From Paramecium sonneborni (taxonomy: Eukaryota; Ciliophora; Oligohymenophorea; Peniculida; Parameciidae), in assembly GCA_905182985.1 (NCBI GenBank), contig CAJJDN010000069.1, forward strand, positions 193,035-257,034: DNA of 64,000 nt, read 5' to 3'. Shown one piece after another: positions 13,035-24,892 of the stretch. The stretch's first letter is position 1. Every line of letters begins with the position of its first letter. The translations under genes were made by a program, and so were the position numbers. The notes below the pieces were generated by a model, which was given only the letters and a program-made list of their open reading frames with translations, had not been told where the DNA came from and did no database searches.

Positions 13035-15653
13035 TCAATTAATAGGTTTATATTATGAAACAATTATTTAAGGTAATTGTCGGCCATTAAAGTCTTGGTT
13101 CATTTAAGTTGGAGCTATACGATCAATAATTTAGGATGAAATGTTTTCTTCTTTTGGATACAAATTTCTATAAATATTTAAAATTAGATTTACTTGTTAG
13201 ATTCTCCAGAAATGACTACTTATCTAGTAGCCGTTATACTATTATTCATTTATTGAAAAGCAATATTCTATTAAATGGGAGCAGGGGATGGAACTATTTA
13301 CTAAGCAGATTAATAAATTGATTATTGATTGTTATTTTATTTTATATAACTGTTGGTTTATATTATTGGTTATTAAATATAGGTTGTAGAAGTTATTTAT
13401 TATTATTAAGAAGGTGATCTTTTAGATTATCTAAGTTTAGCCTCATTTAAAATATTCAATTGAGATTCATACTCAGTGATCTAAAATTTAAAATAATAAA
13501 TACTTTTTATAACATAATATTGATACGAGATTCTTAATCTCTCTTTAAATTTTATAATCTTCCAAGTTCCAATTACAAATTTTCTACTTAAACTTCTAAT
13601 TCCCTTATTCTTTAATCTCTGACTCTAAGCTATTCTTTAATTACAATAACAGAATTCTAACTATTCATAGTATAACTTCCATTTTGTTCTAATTCTAATA
13701 TTCGTTTATTTTTTTATTCAATAATGTCTGTTAATTCTTTAATTTTATGTTCATCTTTGATTATAACACTTTTTTCAATAATAGACTATGTATTTCTAGT
13801 TTCATATTCTCTAGACCTTGTGTCAAATTCTCTTATTCTAGTTTCAAATGTAGCTATACGACTTTCATATGAATTAATTTAGAATTAATACTCCCTTATC
13901 TTAGCCTCTAGTTCTCTAACTTTAGAATCATCATTAAAGTGCTTTACTGATTGGGATTAATAAGATTAGAGTTCTCTAATTTTTAATTCTAATTCTTGTA
14001 TTTTATTATAATAATTATCTCTTTCTATTCTGATTTAATCATCTTATTAAATCTTAAATCCTGAAGTTTGTTAATCTCTAAACAAATTATTTTATTAATC
14101 CCTCAATTTGGTTTCTAATTCTGAGACTTATCTCTATAAATTATCTCTCTCTCTCTTAATAGAAATGTATTAATTATCTTATTCGATGTTAATAACAGTT
14201 GTAGTATGTACATTTGTCTATTTGATTAATTTTTCATATTCAATTCTTAAAGTATCATATTCCTTTAATCTAATTTCAGTTTAGAAATAACGATTTTTCC
14301 AGACTTCAAGCTCTTTTTGATAATTTTGAATTTCTTTAGTGAGATTATCAACATTTTTATATTTAGATGAATTAGAATCTACAATATCTTTATATTTAAG
14401 ATAGTTAGCATTCTATTCATTAAATTTAATATTCAATTCAGAGAACTATTATTCTAATTCTTTGATTCTCAACATAAAAGTATCACAATCTCTTTCTAAC
14501 TCTTCAATTTATAATTCAAGTTTCCATTTTTCTTATTCTAATTCTTCAAATTTCTCTTAAGTAAAGACATGTGCTTGCATTTTGTAACCTTCCATATCTC
14601 TATTCTATTATTCTAGTTTTGCTTATGCATCTTATAATTATCGTTTCAATTATTCTAATTAATTATCATTATCTTAGTTTTACGAATTCAATAATTTGCT
14701 TTACTAATATTATGATAATTATAAATTTAAAGAAGCTCTAGTCTTTTAAATATCTTAATCTTTCTCAGCCAATGAACGGTTAAGCTAATCTATTTTAGCT
14801 AATAATTTAGCTTCATCAGAAGCTTCAATCTTAGCTTCCATAGCTAAACATCTTTTTTTCCATTAACCAATTTCATGGATATATGCTTTGATGTCATCTT
14901 CTAATTAATTTACTCTATTATTGGAAGATAGTTTAATTCTAATTTCTTGGCTTTCTAATGCAAGAGCATCATATCTTTCTTCCCATCTATGAATTTCTCT
15001 TTTTAATTCTTCAATCAAAGCTTCTTAATCACTTAATTATTATTACAGCAAATCCACAGATTAGTATTTCTCAAACTTTTTCTTTGCATCTAATTCATAT
15101 AACTTGAGTTTATTTTAATAATAAGCTAATTATTTCAATTATTCTGCATTTTCTTTATCTTTTTATTCTAATTCTGCACATTTCTTTTTCCATTTTTCTA
15201 ATTCATTTTACAAATTATCAATCTCTGTCTTTTATTTTAATTCATGTCCACTTTTTAATCTGAGAATTTCCTTATTAGCTTCTTCTAATTCTTATTAAGT
15301 GATTTGTAATTCTTTTCTGAGCATAGAAGCATCAGAACTTGATGAAACCTTATAAGTAGCTACTTCTCTTTTGAGTTCTTCAATAACTTCTCTATAGATA
15401 ATCAATAATAATATATAAACCTCATTCTTTAGTTATCTTATATCAGTTCTTCATAATGATGTTATCTTTCAGGTTCTGACTTTTCTAAAGTTTTGGTCCT
15501 TTGTACTACTATGAAATCTTTTTCATCAACTTTGCCTACAAATTGGCTAGAATTCCAAGCAGTTTATTACGAAGCAATAGGCTGGTACGTTTAGAATTTA
15601 TCTTCCTTGAAACGGATTTATTGAGTTTCATAATTGTACGTAGATTGAAACAT
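13035..15653 (-). CDS. Long coiled-coil protein with Gln-rich C-terminus
   Basis: Starts MFQSTYNYETQQIRFKEDKF at 15653; about 846 residues with three introns (29, 23 and 26 nt, the first starting GTT). After a ~80-residue head with KVDEKDFIVVQRTKTLEKSE, nearly the whole protein is heptad-rich coiled coil (e.g. RLKSGHELKQKTEIDNLQ; KLRDQQNNLFRDQQ; IRELEVQVENLQLELGRLQ). The C-terminal ~100 residues are Gln/Asn/Ser-rich and end QIIVSQYKPIN. Likely a cytoskeletal, cortical or basal-body scaffold, inferred from composition only. The C-terminal exons lie opposite a spurious + strand ORF at 13055-13321. Confidence 0.8.
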
Positions 15654-15793
15654 ACCAACTTAAGGCTATAAAGTCTAAGATTGAAATGTGTTGCTTTAAT
15701 TCATTATTTAATTATTGAAGATACTATCGAATAATGATAATGTGGATCAAGACTTTGAATAATCAATATATTATTATATAATATTTAATTAAA

Positions 15794-18700
15794 ATGGCTG
15801 ACTTGTCAACTTTGCGAAGTTAAATCAATCAATGGACACTAGATTAAGACAATAAAGTATGAATAATGAGATTACCTAACAATAGACATTCATGAAATTA
15901 GATTAGATGAGTACCAATCTACTTACAAAATTTGGAGCTGTGTCATCAGATATAAGATCAGTCTAACATTCAGCAAACTCAATCCATGCTCAAATCAACT
16001 AGGCCTTTAATAGATTTCTAACTTTGAGTGATAGCCGCTTTACTGAATAAGTAATTTGATTTATAGATATTTAAAGAGAATGGCACCTCCATAAGAAGCT
16101 GCCCCTAAAGCTACACCTGCTTAAAACAAAGATGATGGACTTACTATGCCTCAAAGATATACCAAAGCCTTAGGTATAGCATTACAATCTCTTGATTTAT
16201 AATAAATGGCTTAGGATGGTATAATAAATCCTCATATTCTTTAGATGACATATTTGATGACAGAGATGACAAATCAATATCTGTTTTCTCAGCAGCAACA
16301 AGTAGTGGAACTGTAAGCAAGTCTGTTAAGTTACCTGCTATGTATGGCACACCACAATTCAACAATAATAAATTTATTGGTTCTACATTCCATACTATTC
16401 CTAGGTCTTTTTGAAGACTTCGATGAAGCTCCTGTTTAAGAACCAGTACGTTAATCTGCTCCTGCACCTGCATATAGATAATCTGAAGCACAGCCTTAAT
16501 AACAATCTTAAATTAATTAGTAATCTCAGTTAGTTCCACCATAAAATCAATAACAAATTAGATAATCTGTGAGATAAGATTAATCTTATATTTCATATAC
16601 TGGAGACAATAATCAATTCATTACACGCACAAATTCAGCTTTAGGTAATTCAATGATGGAATCATAATTCAAATTTACAGATCCAAAATAATAGGAAGCA
16701 TTTAATCAAGCATTTGCACCGCCATATCAATAACAATAATAATAAGGAATGTATCCATAACCACCACTATAAACTGCCTTACAAACATAAAGACCAACTG
16801 TAGTTGATGCTCCTCCTCCACCTCCACCTCCACCACCTCCAACTTAATAACCATACTATTAATAAACATAACCACAATAACCATAACAATATCAACCATA
16901 ACTATATTAACCATTATAATAACAACCTCCTCCTTAATAGTAACTTCCTCCTCCTTAATATTAACTTCCTCCTCCTTAATAGTTGCCTCCACCTCCTTAA
17001 TAGTAACTTCCTCCTCCTTAATAGTAACTTCCACCTCCTTTAACACTTGTTGAATAATTAAATTAACATATTTTACAAAAAAAAGAATAGTAATAACCAA
17101 GATAACCACCATAAGAACTAATCCCAAACCCATAAATTAATTAAACTTAATTAGAATAATAACCTAATCCTTAATCAAGAAATTCATAATAACCAGTCAA
17201 AGTATTTTAACCTCCAAATGTTATTGGTGCACCTACTTATGCATAATAAAAGGATAAAATAACAAATTTATTTGAAGATGATGATGATGATGACAATGAT
17301 GGTGGATTATTTAAATCTACTAATACAAATAAAAATAAGTTCAACAATCTACTTACTGATGGAGTAGCAAAATAAGAAGATGTTCAAAAACCAGTTGCTG
17401 TTGTTATTAAAGAAGAAGAAGATGATCAATTAAATATTTAACCTAGATTACCAAGTTTTAAGCCTCCATAAAAAAAATAACTTTTCGATGAAACAGAAGA
17501 AGAAACACTTTAAAAATCAAATGCAGATAAAATTGCAGCAATGTATGCATAATAATAATAACAACAATAAAAACTATAATAATAATAACAATAATAATAA
17601 TAATAATAACAATAATAATAATAAAAATAATAATAGCAATAATAATAATAACCTAAATAATAAGTTCCTCCTCCTAAAATAACTCCTTAAAGAAATGTTT
17701 TTGAAGATTCTGATGATGAAAAAAAGCAAAAAACTTAATAAAATCCTTTAAAACCCCCTTCATAACTAATTGTTTCTTCTGAAGAACCACCAGTCAGACC
17801 TTCAATTTAATAATTGTAAAGTAAACTGAATTTAAACATGTTTATGAAAGCACCTGGAGAATAAGTAACTATGAAAGATATTAAAAAAAATGAAAGAGAA
17901 AATGAATCAGAATTTATAGAGTAATAAGCAGAAAGACCAGTTGTATAAAAGAAAAAGGCTAGAGCAAAACAAGCAATAGATTTTGATGATGATTCTGAAA
18001 AGAAATCTACTAAACCAACTTTTATTATAAAAGAGAAAACATAATAAGTTTAAAAAGCAGAAGTAGTAATAGATAGAACATCTTATAGAGATTCATTAAA
18101 AACTAATAAATAGAATGATTTTGAAGTTCCAATAACTTTGGAAGTGAAAACAGAAAAGAAAGATATTTAAGTAACAATAACTCCCCCAACTCAATAATTA
18201 CCAAGTTTAAGCTTAAACAAACCAAGTTAACAAGATCCATTAGGAAAAAAGAATATTGGAAAAGAGTTTGAATAAAAGTAATGAATATTTAATACTTTAT
18301 AGAGGGTTACCAAATTTCTTCAACGATCCTTTGGGTGGAGGAGGAAAGAAACAATAATAACCAGCATAGATAGGAAATTTACCAAGTTTGGGAGGTATAA
18401 TAAAATAAAAATAATAGGTAAAACTAATACTTAGACAACAAATGTTTAAGTAACAGTGACACCAACAATAGCAAAACCTTAGAGAAAAAATATGTTTAGT
18501 GATGATGAAGATGAATCAGCGACTAAATTACCAATGCCAGGCTAAAGAATTGAGTAAGATGAAATAATTATAGTTGACCTCCGAAACCAGTTGTATAACA
18601 ATAGTAGCAAATTCCTGCATAGAAGCCATTAGCTAAAAAAAATATGTTTGATGATGATTCAGAAGAAGATTTGAAACCACCATCAAGACCTACAATATAA

Positions 18701-18814
18701 TAATAAATAGTAAAACCTCCTGAACCAATCAAAAAACTTGAAGCTCCTAAACCAACAGCTGCTTAATAAAGAAATTAGAGAAATCAAAGAGCATTGTTTG
18801 ATGATTCTGATTGA
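15794..18814 (+). CDS. WASHC2: WASH complex subunit FAM21 (WASHC2) homologue
   Basis: About 940 residues with six or seven introns. The N-terminal helical domain (INQWTLDQDNKTFMKLDQM ... NQAFNRFLTLSDSRFTEQRM) matches the FAM21 head that binds WASH-complex partners. The tail is disordered, Pro/Gln-rich and studded with acidic LFa-type motifs: DDIFDDRDD, LFEDFDE, LFEDDDDDDNDGGLF, VFEDSDDE, IDFDDDSE, MFSDDEDE, MFDDDSEED and terminal ALFDDSD. In animals such motifs bind VPS35 of retromer and recruit WASH to endosomes for actin assembly. A poly-Gln run (17545-17655) is coded mostly by TAA. Near 18560-18610 the frame can be restored only by a 32-nt GTT..TAG intron or by a one-base indel; the rest splices cleanly. 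Confidence 0.85.
17545..17660 (+). repeat. TAA/CAA microsatellite encoding poly-Gln in FAM21
   Basis: A run of mostly TAA with interspersed CAA codons inside the FAM21 frame, translating to an almost pure glutamine tract under the ciliate code. Simple repeat within coding DNA; length is likely polymorphic. Confidence 0.8.
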
Positions 18815-18837
18815 TGGATATTGCCAATATTGCATTT

Positions 18838-18932
18838 AAACATATATATTTATATTTATATATATATTTATATTTATATTTATATTTATATTTATATTTA
18901 TATTTATATTTATATTTATATTTATATTTATA
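18838..18932. repeat. TATATT microsatellite between convergent genes
   Basis: About 95 bases of TATATT/TATA repeat directly between the stop of FAM21 (18814) and the stop of ARP8 (18937). It probably lies in overlapping 3' UTRs. The Ile-Tyr reading frame across it is a repeat artefact. Confidence 0.85.
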
Positions 18933-18936
18933 GAAA

Positions 18937-20565
18937 TCACCAAATAAATGGAATCTTTTCTTTTAAATGTTTAATTCCATATTCACAACTACGATCTTTT
19001 TCTTTATCTTTTTTTGCAAAAGCTATAAGTTTCTTTTCTAATTGTTAAACATCTCCATCAAATTAATTAATCATATCTTCTAATTCATCTTTTTGAGGTT
19101 CTAAATTACCCAACCATCTTTAAGCAGTAATCCATAATTCATTAACAGATTCAGTTTTAGGTAAAACAGTTGCTCCAACCCAGGCTATATTAATAGGTCT
19201 AACATCCCTAATAATAGTTTTAACTTCAACTCTTTCAATTTCATTCAATTCCATAACTTAAAATTTTTCAATGAGCAATGCTTCTACTTCATCTACAAGA
19301 TCAATTAGATAGGCACCTCCACCAGCGAATAAAATATTATTAGCTAATTTTTATCTGATTTCTGGATCTTATACTTAAGCAATAGAATAAGCAATCATAT
19401 GATCAAGTGGTATCATATAGTTAGGATTCAACATTTAATTACCTTCTGTAAAATATTGTTATTCTTTTTCTTTTGAACCCCAATACCAACATAATTAAAT
19501 TCCTCCACTTAACTCTTCAAAATTATCTTCTGGATCATATTACATTTCAAACAAACGTCCTGTAAAATCAAAACATTCATTCATATCCTACTTTCTAATT
19601 TCATTAAATGGTTCTGATTCAAACAATGTATTAGCAGAAATGTATAATCCATCATTATGTTATACAAAGAATCTCTTTTCCTTTTAATTTCTTAAACAAT
19701 GTAATTCATAATTATAATTAAGTTTATCCTCTTTTTATGTTAATTAACAAGCTTTCTCTTTAAGTTTTTCCATTTAGAGTAAATCTCCATAATTATTACT
19801 TTATAATTAAACTGTTTAATCACAAGCATTTCTTTTTGTCACTTATCTCATTAATACTAAATCAATATCTTTACTTCCAAAATTCTTTCTAACATAAGTA
19901 CCTGGTAATATTACTCCATCATCTACACAAGTAATATTAATTTTTTCATATCCTATATCTACAACACAACATTATTATAGATTGGCTCCAAAACTAGCTA
20001 AAACAGATTCTAAATGTAAATAAATTCCTTTGAATCCCATTTATCTAATTAACATATCTACTAACATTTTTATTTAAACTCTTTAAAAGATATCAGGAAT
20101 TACTAATATACAATAGTAATCAGAAATGTTTTTTACTTCCAATTTGCAATTTAATCCATATAATGTTAATTTGTATAAATCTTCAATCACATCTTACATG
20201 TTATAATTCTCTGATAAATTAAAAAATCCATGTTTTATTGGTTATCTAACTAAATATTCACCTGTAAATATGTCATCTTCAAAAACTACAGATTTATCCT
20301 CAATCATTTAAGCAAGTGAGCATTATGGTTATTTTTATTCTTTCTTTCCTAAGAATCCTCTAATGTTTCTTAAATCTACTTCAATTTTAGCTCTTGGTTT
20401 TCCACGCATACTTTTTGGTAATGCTTTAAGAGCACCTTTTTAAATAAGCTTCTATTCTAATAATAAAAGACTTTCATCAATCACTGTAAGATCAGTCTAT
20501 TAAAATTGTTTTGCTTGTGATTGCACTTTATAACCTATCAAATTTCTAAACTTCTTTGGTAGCAT
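18937..20565 (-). CDS. ARP8: Actin-related protein 8 (ARP8), INO80 complex
   Basis: 542-residue intronless frame starting MLPKKFRNLIGYKVQ. Seen: actin-fold pieces including CCVVDIGYEKINITCVDDG (phosphate-1-like strand), PLDHMIAYSI, NNILFAGGGAYLIDLVDEV (adenosine/phosphate-2 region), and the ARP8-diagnostic C-terminus IAWVGATVLPKTESVNELWI ... GIKHLKEKIPFIW, matching the AWKG..VL....ELWI ... F(V/I)W ending of animal ARP8. ARP8 works with ARP4 and actin in the INO80 remodeler module that binds linker DNA. An acidic/coiled insertion (EPQKDELEDMINQFDGDVQQ) sits between the two C-terminal blocks. Shares a convergent 3' end with FAM21. Confidence 0.85.
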
Positions 20566-20749
20566 CTCTAAATTAAATTAACACACTTTTTACCACTCGC
20601 TTTATTCATTTTTATACTATGTGATCCATACTATATGATTATACAATCACTTCCTCTCTCTATTAAATTTTCTATATTCTAAATCTTATCTTATAAAGAC
20701 TTTATTGTATTTTGTACATTGTCTTATTATTGATTTGGCTTATCTTACA

Positions 20750-21072
20750 TCAATTGATTAGAAAATATAATATAATTAATATCACTAATTTTTTGCTTTC
20801 ACAACAGCAAACACTCGTTCCTTCATCACTAAATTAAACTTTGGCAGAACATTAACTATTATCAGAACATGTCATCAACCATTCAAATTGATATTACTAA
20901 TCAATTATATTATATAGTCTTGGAACATCTTCTATAGATTTTGCATTACATTCCGATGATATCACTGACTTTTATTTATTAATTATCTACCATGAGCATA
21001 TTTACCATTATAACTGAATACTTTTTAGTATTATAATCCTAATACTGTTCCTAACATTATAAGCAAAATCAT
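20750..21072 (-). CDS. Small secreted cysteine-rich protein
   Basis: Two exons with a 26-nt intron give about 98 residues. It starts with a textbook signal peptide (MILLIMLGTVLGLQ), then a short mature region with eight or so Cys including DSNSQ-like CSDNSQCSAK and a CCC triplet, and ends in a hydrophobic LVILIILYFLIN segment that could be a GPI-addition signal or TM anchor. It lies 185 bp upstream of the ARP8 start on the same strand and 103 bp from a divergent HTH gene. No family recognised. Confidence 0.55.
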
Positions 21073-21174
21073 AAATTTATTAAATTTTATAACAAATTAA
21101 TAACATCCAACTAGTCAAATAATTTAGATTATAGATGCAAAACAAAGAACCTATTTTATTTTAATAATTTCTTA

Positions 21175-21807
21175 ATGAAAACTAGAAGAACCTAAAACAA
21201 AAAATAAAAGAAATACACTATATTAACAGAAGAGGCTAAATAAGAGATTACAGAATACTATAATAAGCATCCTTCTTAAAATTCACTCATATATTTAAAA
21301 GATAAATATAATACTTCAATTAAAAATATACAACGATGGATTAGATCAGGTTTTAAGAGAAAAAAAGGATGCGGAAGAAAAAAACTTAATGAAAAAGCAG
21401 AAGAATTATTAGAAGTTTGGGTTAAAAAATAATGTATCAAATAAAAGAAAAGAGTTTCTAGACAATAAATTAAAGCATAAGCAATCAAATTCTTTAAAGA
21501 CACTAATTTTAAAGCTTCCAAAGCTTGGTAAGATGAGTTTGTTAGAAATAAGAATATAAAACTTAAATAACTACTACTTTTACATGAAAGAGGATGTTTA
21601 AATTATACTTAAATAAGAACATTTTAATAATTACTTTTGAGAAGTGGAAAAGATGCTTAAACTTATAGAAATGAGATTCTCTAAAATTTTGATATCTAAA
21701 GTCAACAAGATAGCCAATAATGTACCAATTCTATCAATAAGTAATATTGGAATTATGAAATCTTTCAATAAGATTCATTGATGCACTTTTAAGAATTGTT
21801 TCTCTGA
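21175..21807 (+). CDS. CENP-B/Tc5-transposase-type HTH DNA-binding protein
   Basis: Intronless 210-residue basic protein starting MKTRRTQNKKQKKYTILTEE. Two helix-turn-helix units are visible: an N-terminal psq/homeodomain-like HTH (ITEYYNKHPSQNSLIYLKDK ... IQRWIRSGFKRKKGCGRKK) and a second CENP-B/Tc5-type HTH (KAQAIKFFKDTNFKASKAWQ then DEFVRNKNIKL). This is the DNA-binding half of pogo/Tigger transposases and CENP-B. The DDE nuclease half is absent: after ~150 residues only a Gln-rich tail remains before TGA. Either a domesticated, DNA-binding-only derivative or an ordinary ciliate HTH regulator. Confidence 0.7.
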
Positions 21808-21871
21808 TTGAATGTAAAGCTAGTTAATGCTATTTTTTAAATTATTTTATATATAATTAATAAACGAATAT

Positions 21872-23586
21872 ATGTCTGAATTCGTTTGCTTTGTAGTAGA
21901 GGGTCAAACTCATTATATAGAAGCTAATAAATGTTTGAGCATGACTCTCTAGACTGAGAAAAAAGGTCTTGTAAGCAGTTTTATCTTATAAAAAGGTGTA
22001 CACTGCTACTATGCCAAAATGGCTAACGATGGAAGCTTTTTCAGTTTTCTAACAGTTCCTCAACAATTAATTAGATATTTAGAAAAAATATACTGATTAA
22101 ACTCTATAAAGACTATTATGGTTAGGAGATCATTTGCAGATGGAATTCTTCTAAGAGACTGTAATACGAGATCTCATTTTAGATAGAGTGAGCGTTTAAA
22201 ATTGCATTTTGTTTTTGAATGAAGCATTCAAAAAATTGAAAGCGTGTGAAGTATTCTTTTAATATTCATTCAGGATTCCCCAGAGGTATGGTATTAAATG
22301 CTTAATGTTTGTATGAATTTCACTGCAAGAAATCTACTTCTTATATATTAATCCAATCCTATGGATTTAAACAAAATTAACTAAAAAGTTATTGAAGAAA
22401 TCTTAGAAAGAGCATTAAAGCATTATCGTAAAAAGAATAATCCTGAACTTTTATCAATAGTTTAAAAGATTAGAAATTGTTAAGATATTGTTCAAATTAT
22501 TTCTTAATAGAAATAAACTGTTTTAGCTAAAAAAATCAATTATCAAACTCATCCTAGTATAAATTGGAAGTTATCTAATCTATCATCTATAATTAATAAA
22601 GAAACATAATAATTTAAATTTTCAGATTTCACATGGAAATTAGTTGCTAAAATGGAAGATAAAATTTTAAAAATTTATCTAAAATTGGAAGATATAGATC
22701 CTGAGTTAAATTTAAGAATTATTGCACTTTATTTTTAATTGCAACTTTCTTAATTTGGTTTAGAATAATTAAAACTAGTAAATTTAGTTGCAAGCAAAGG
22801 AAATAAAATTCTCTTATGCGAATTTAATGGTATTTATTATATTCTAAATAGATTTAAATAAATTTGATTAATAAAAATTAGAATTTACTGTGTATCTTAA
22901 TACTGATTAAGTTTTAACATTATGTTTAAATCACTTATATTATAATTTGAATCCTACATACAATTTAAGTAAGTTAGATTTGGATGATAGTTTAATTTTA
23001 TTAGCAGCAACACCTTAAGTATAATAAGCATAAGAGAAATCATTTTAATTACTCTTAGAATTTGGTATGATATTAAAATAATTTTATAGTGCCTTAATTA
23101 AATCCAAATGATTATGAAAGATGTATAAATTAACTAAATATGTCTTTGATGAACACAGAATTTTTAGTAAAATACTTGAAATGTCCATTAAATAAGTTCA
23201 TTCAGAATGAATTAGATAAGAGATAACCTTAATAATAGAGATCATATTCTGTTTCAAAGGATTCAACAAGTTCTTCAAGAATTTTAAGATAGGTGAGTGC
23301 TGGAGGAAGTAAGAATGATAAATCAGGAGATTAGTTAGTAAATCGGAGTTAAAGTAGTGAAAAGTTACATAATGAAATGCCAATAAATAAATTATAATAA
23401 TTGAAGAAAACTCCAAGCTAACAAAGATTTGAATAATAATAAATAGTTAATAGTGGAATAAGTAATTAATCTGCTTTATATTCTCGGAAACAATTATTTG
23501 ATGAGATAAATATAGTTAATTTTTTGAAAGTAAAAGATCCATAACTTATACAAGAATTGAATGAATTGATAAGAATTTATTATTGA
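21872..23586 (+). CDS. BTB-BACK protein with MATH-like domain
   Basis: About 537 residues when four introns are removed (31, 23, 22 and 25 nt); the total is a multiple of three. The first ~110 residues look like a BTB/POZ fold ending TLQRLLWLGDHLQMEFF; then a BACK-like helical segment (VSVQNCILFLNEAFKKLKAC ... LNVCMNFTARNLLLIYQ). Later, INWKLSNLSSIINKETQQFK and FSDFTWKLVAKMEDKILKIY resemble a MATH/TRAF-like beta domain. The C-terminus is Ser/Gln-rich. Such proteins commonly serve as CUL3 substrate adaptors. The first splice is uncertain: a 31-nt GTT..TAG intron restores the frame, but a one-base loss in the A-run at 22083-22088 would do so too and keep a better BTB match. Confidence 0.65.
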
Positions 23587-23610
23587 TAATTTAGATATTT
23601 AATAAACAAA

Positions 23611-24679
23611 TCATTCCTTTAAAATTCCATGCTTTTTCCAGATACTTTTGAAAAATTCAATTTCTTCTGCACTTCCAACAATAATTTCACTCTTTTGATA
23701 ATATCCTGTGATTTCAGTATCAAGTACAGAATGTTAACCATTGAAAGATTTGCCTTCAGCTTTTTCGATTAAGAAAGATAGTGGAGCACATTCATAAAGG
23801 TATCTTAATTTGGATGGATTTTTAGCATCACCAAAACAAGAGAATACTCCTACTTCTTTTAAGAAGATTTAACAAATATCAGGTGCCATTCCACCAGAAT
23901 ATCTAAGAGTATAACCATTATGAATCCAATAATCAACTACTTCTCTATAAGGAATATGTTCGACAATGCATCTAGTATTTCCAGGACTGAATAATTTTCC
24001 TTTTGGTTTAATCTTAATATTATCTTTAGTCAACTCCCAATGACCTTGTTTATCACCATCTATCAAATTAAAACAAATTATATACCAAATAAGGTATATT
24101 CTTAAACTTTTTATTCCTTCTCATTCCATATAACAACATTTGTTCTACTGCCATATAAACAACAACAAGCAGATACCATATCTCTTCCTTTTTTTCCAAT
24201 CAATAAATTTTCATCTGATTTCCAAATTGCAACTATTGTACCAACTGCAAAATTAGTTCCTATTATTGAACTACCATCTAATGGATCAAATGTTACTATA
24301 TACTTTCCACCTTCACAAAGAAGCTTCATCTAATTAAAATCATTATATTCATTTTTACTTCTGGAGTCTCTTCACTTGCGGTATGACTAACAACTCCTGT
24401 TTTCTTTAATTCTGTATTTACATTCAGTTCACATTATACATCCATCTCTAATTAATGATCCCCAAAATCATTTTAAGTATTTGTATAATCCCCACCTCCT
24501 GAACAATATCTTAAGACACGAGAATTCTCAATAAATGCAAGAAGAAGAGCTGAACATACTGCTGATAATTCTGGTTCATCACTAAGCTTTACGTGAAGAG
24601 AATGCATTTCCTTATTTATTTTATAAATTAGATCATAAATACATTTATTTCCTTAATTAGTACCTATTATCATGCGCAT
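23611..24679 (-). CDS. SBPase: Sedoheptulose-1,7-bisphosphatase
   Basis: 337 residues after two introns (29 and 26 nt), a multiple of three. Seen: metal/phosphate motif TFDPLDGSS followed by [31 protein letters not shown], then [32 protein letters not shown] and the C-terminal [16 protein letters not shown]. The order and the [15 protein letters not shown] and TNF.VGTI blocks are those of SBPase rather than cytosolic FBPase. It dephosphorylates sedoheptulose-1,7-bisphosphate, linking triose phosphates and erythrose-4-P to the pentose-phosphate pool. No N-terminal targeting peptide is obvious (starts [13 protein letters not shown]), so probably cytosolic. Its stop lies 24 bp from that of the convergent BTB gene. 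Confidence 0.85.
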
Positions 24680-24736
24680 TATCTTTTAAACTTATATTAA
24701 AATGACGCATTTTTTATTTAGTTAATCATCATTATC

Positions 24737-24892
24737 TCATTATTATTTTTAGTGTTCTTCATAATCAATTTATATCTTGTAAACTCACTAAACACTTTAA
24801 TATTAATCATCACTATAACAATTACTCCCTTTATTGAATTATTCATTCACTTCTTAAATCGCTTCAATTTTTACATTTATTATATTACCCAT
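24737..24892 (-). CDS. Possible tiny N-myristoylated protein (uncertain)
   Basis: A short frame starting MGNIINVKIEAIQEVNEQ; an 18-nt GT..AG intron would avoid an in-frame TGA and give about 45 residues ending EEHQKQQ. The MGN start fits an N-myristoylation signal. The intron is at the lower size limit and there is no homology support, so this may be chance. Confidence 0.25.

Noticed and set aside
13055..13321. A + strand ORF starting MKQLFKVIVGHQSLGSFKLE that looks a little like a broken cyclophilin (with MGAGDGT in another frame)
   Set aside because: The opposite strand carries the properly spliced C-terminus of the coiled-coil gene in a better coding frame (..QIIVSQYKPIN), so the resemblance is a shadow.
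16702..17133. Antisense ORFs opposite the Pro/Gln-rich part of FAM21
   Set aside because: Low-complexity mirror of the FAM21 coding repeat; no start context or domain, and the + frame is the real one.
18821..19048. ORF with repeated Ile-Tyr
   Set aside because: It is a translation of the TATATT microsatellite and of the antisense strand of ARP8.
21175..21807. Intact pogo/Tigger transposon
   Set aside because: No DDE catalytic domain and no terminal inverted repeats were seen around the HTH gene.
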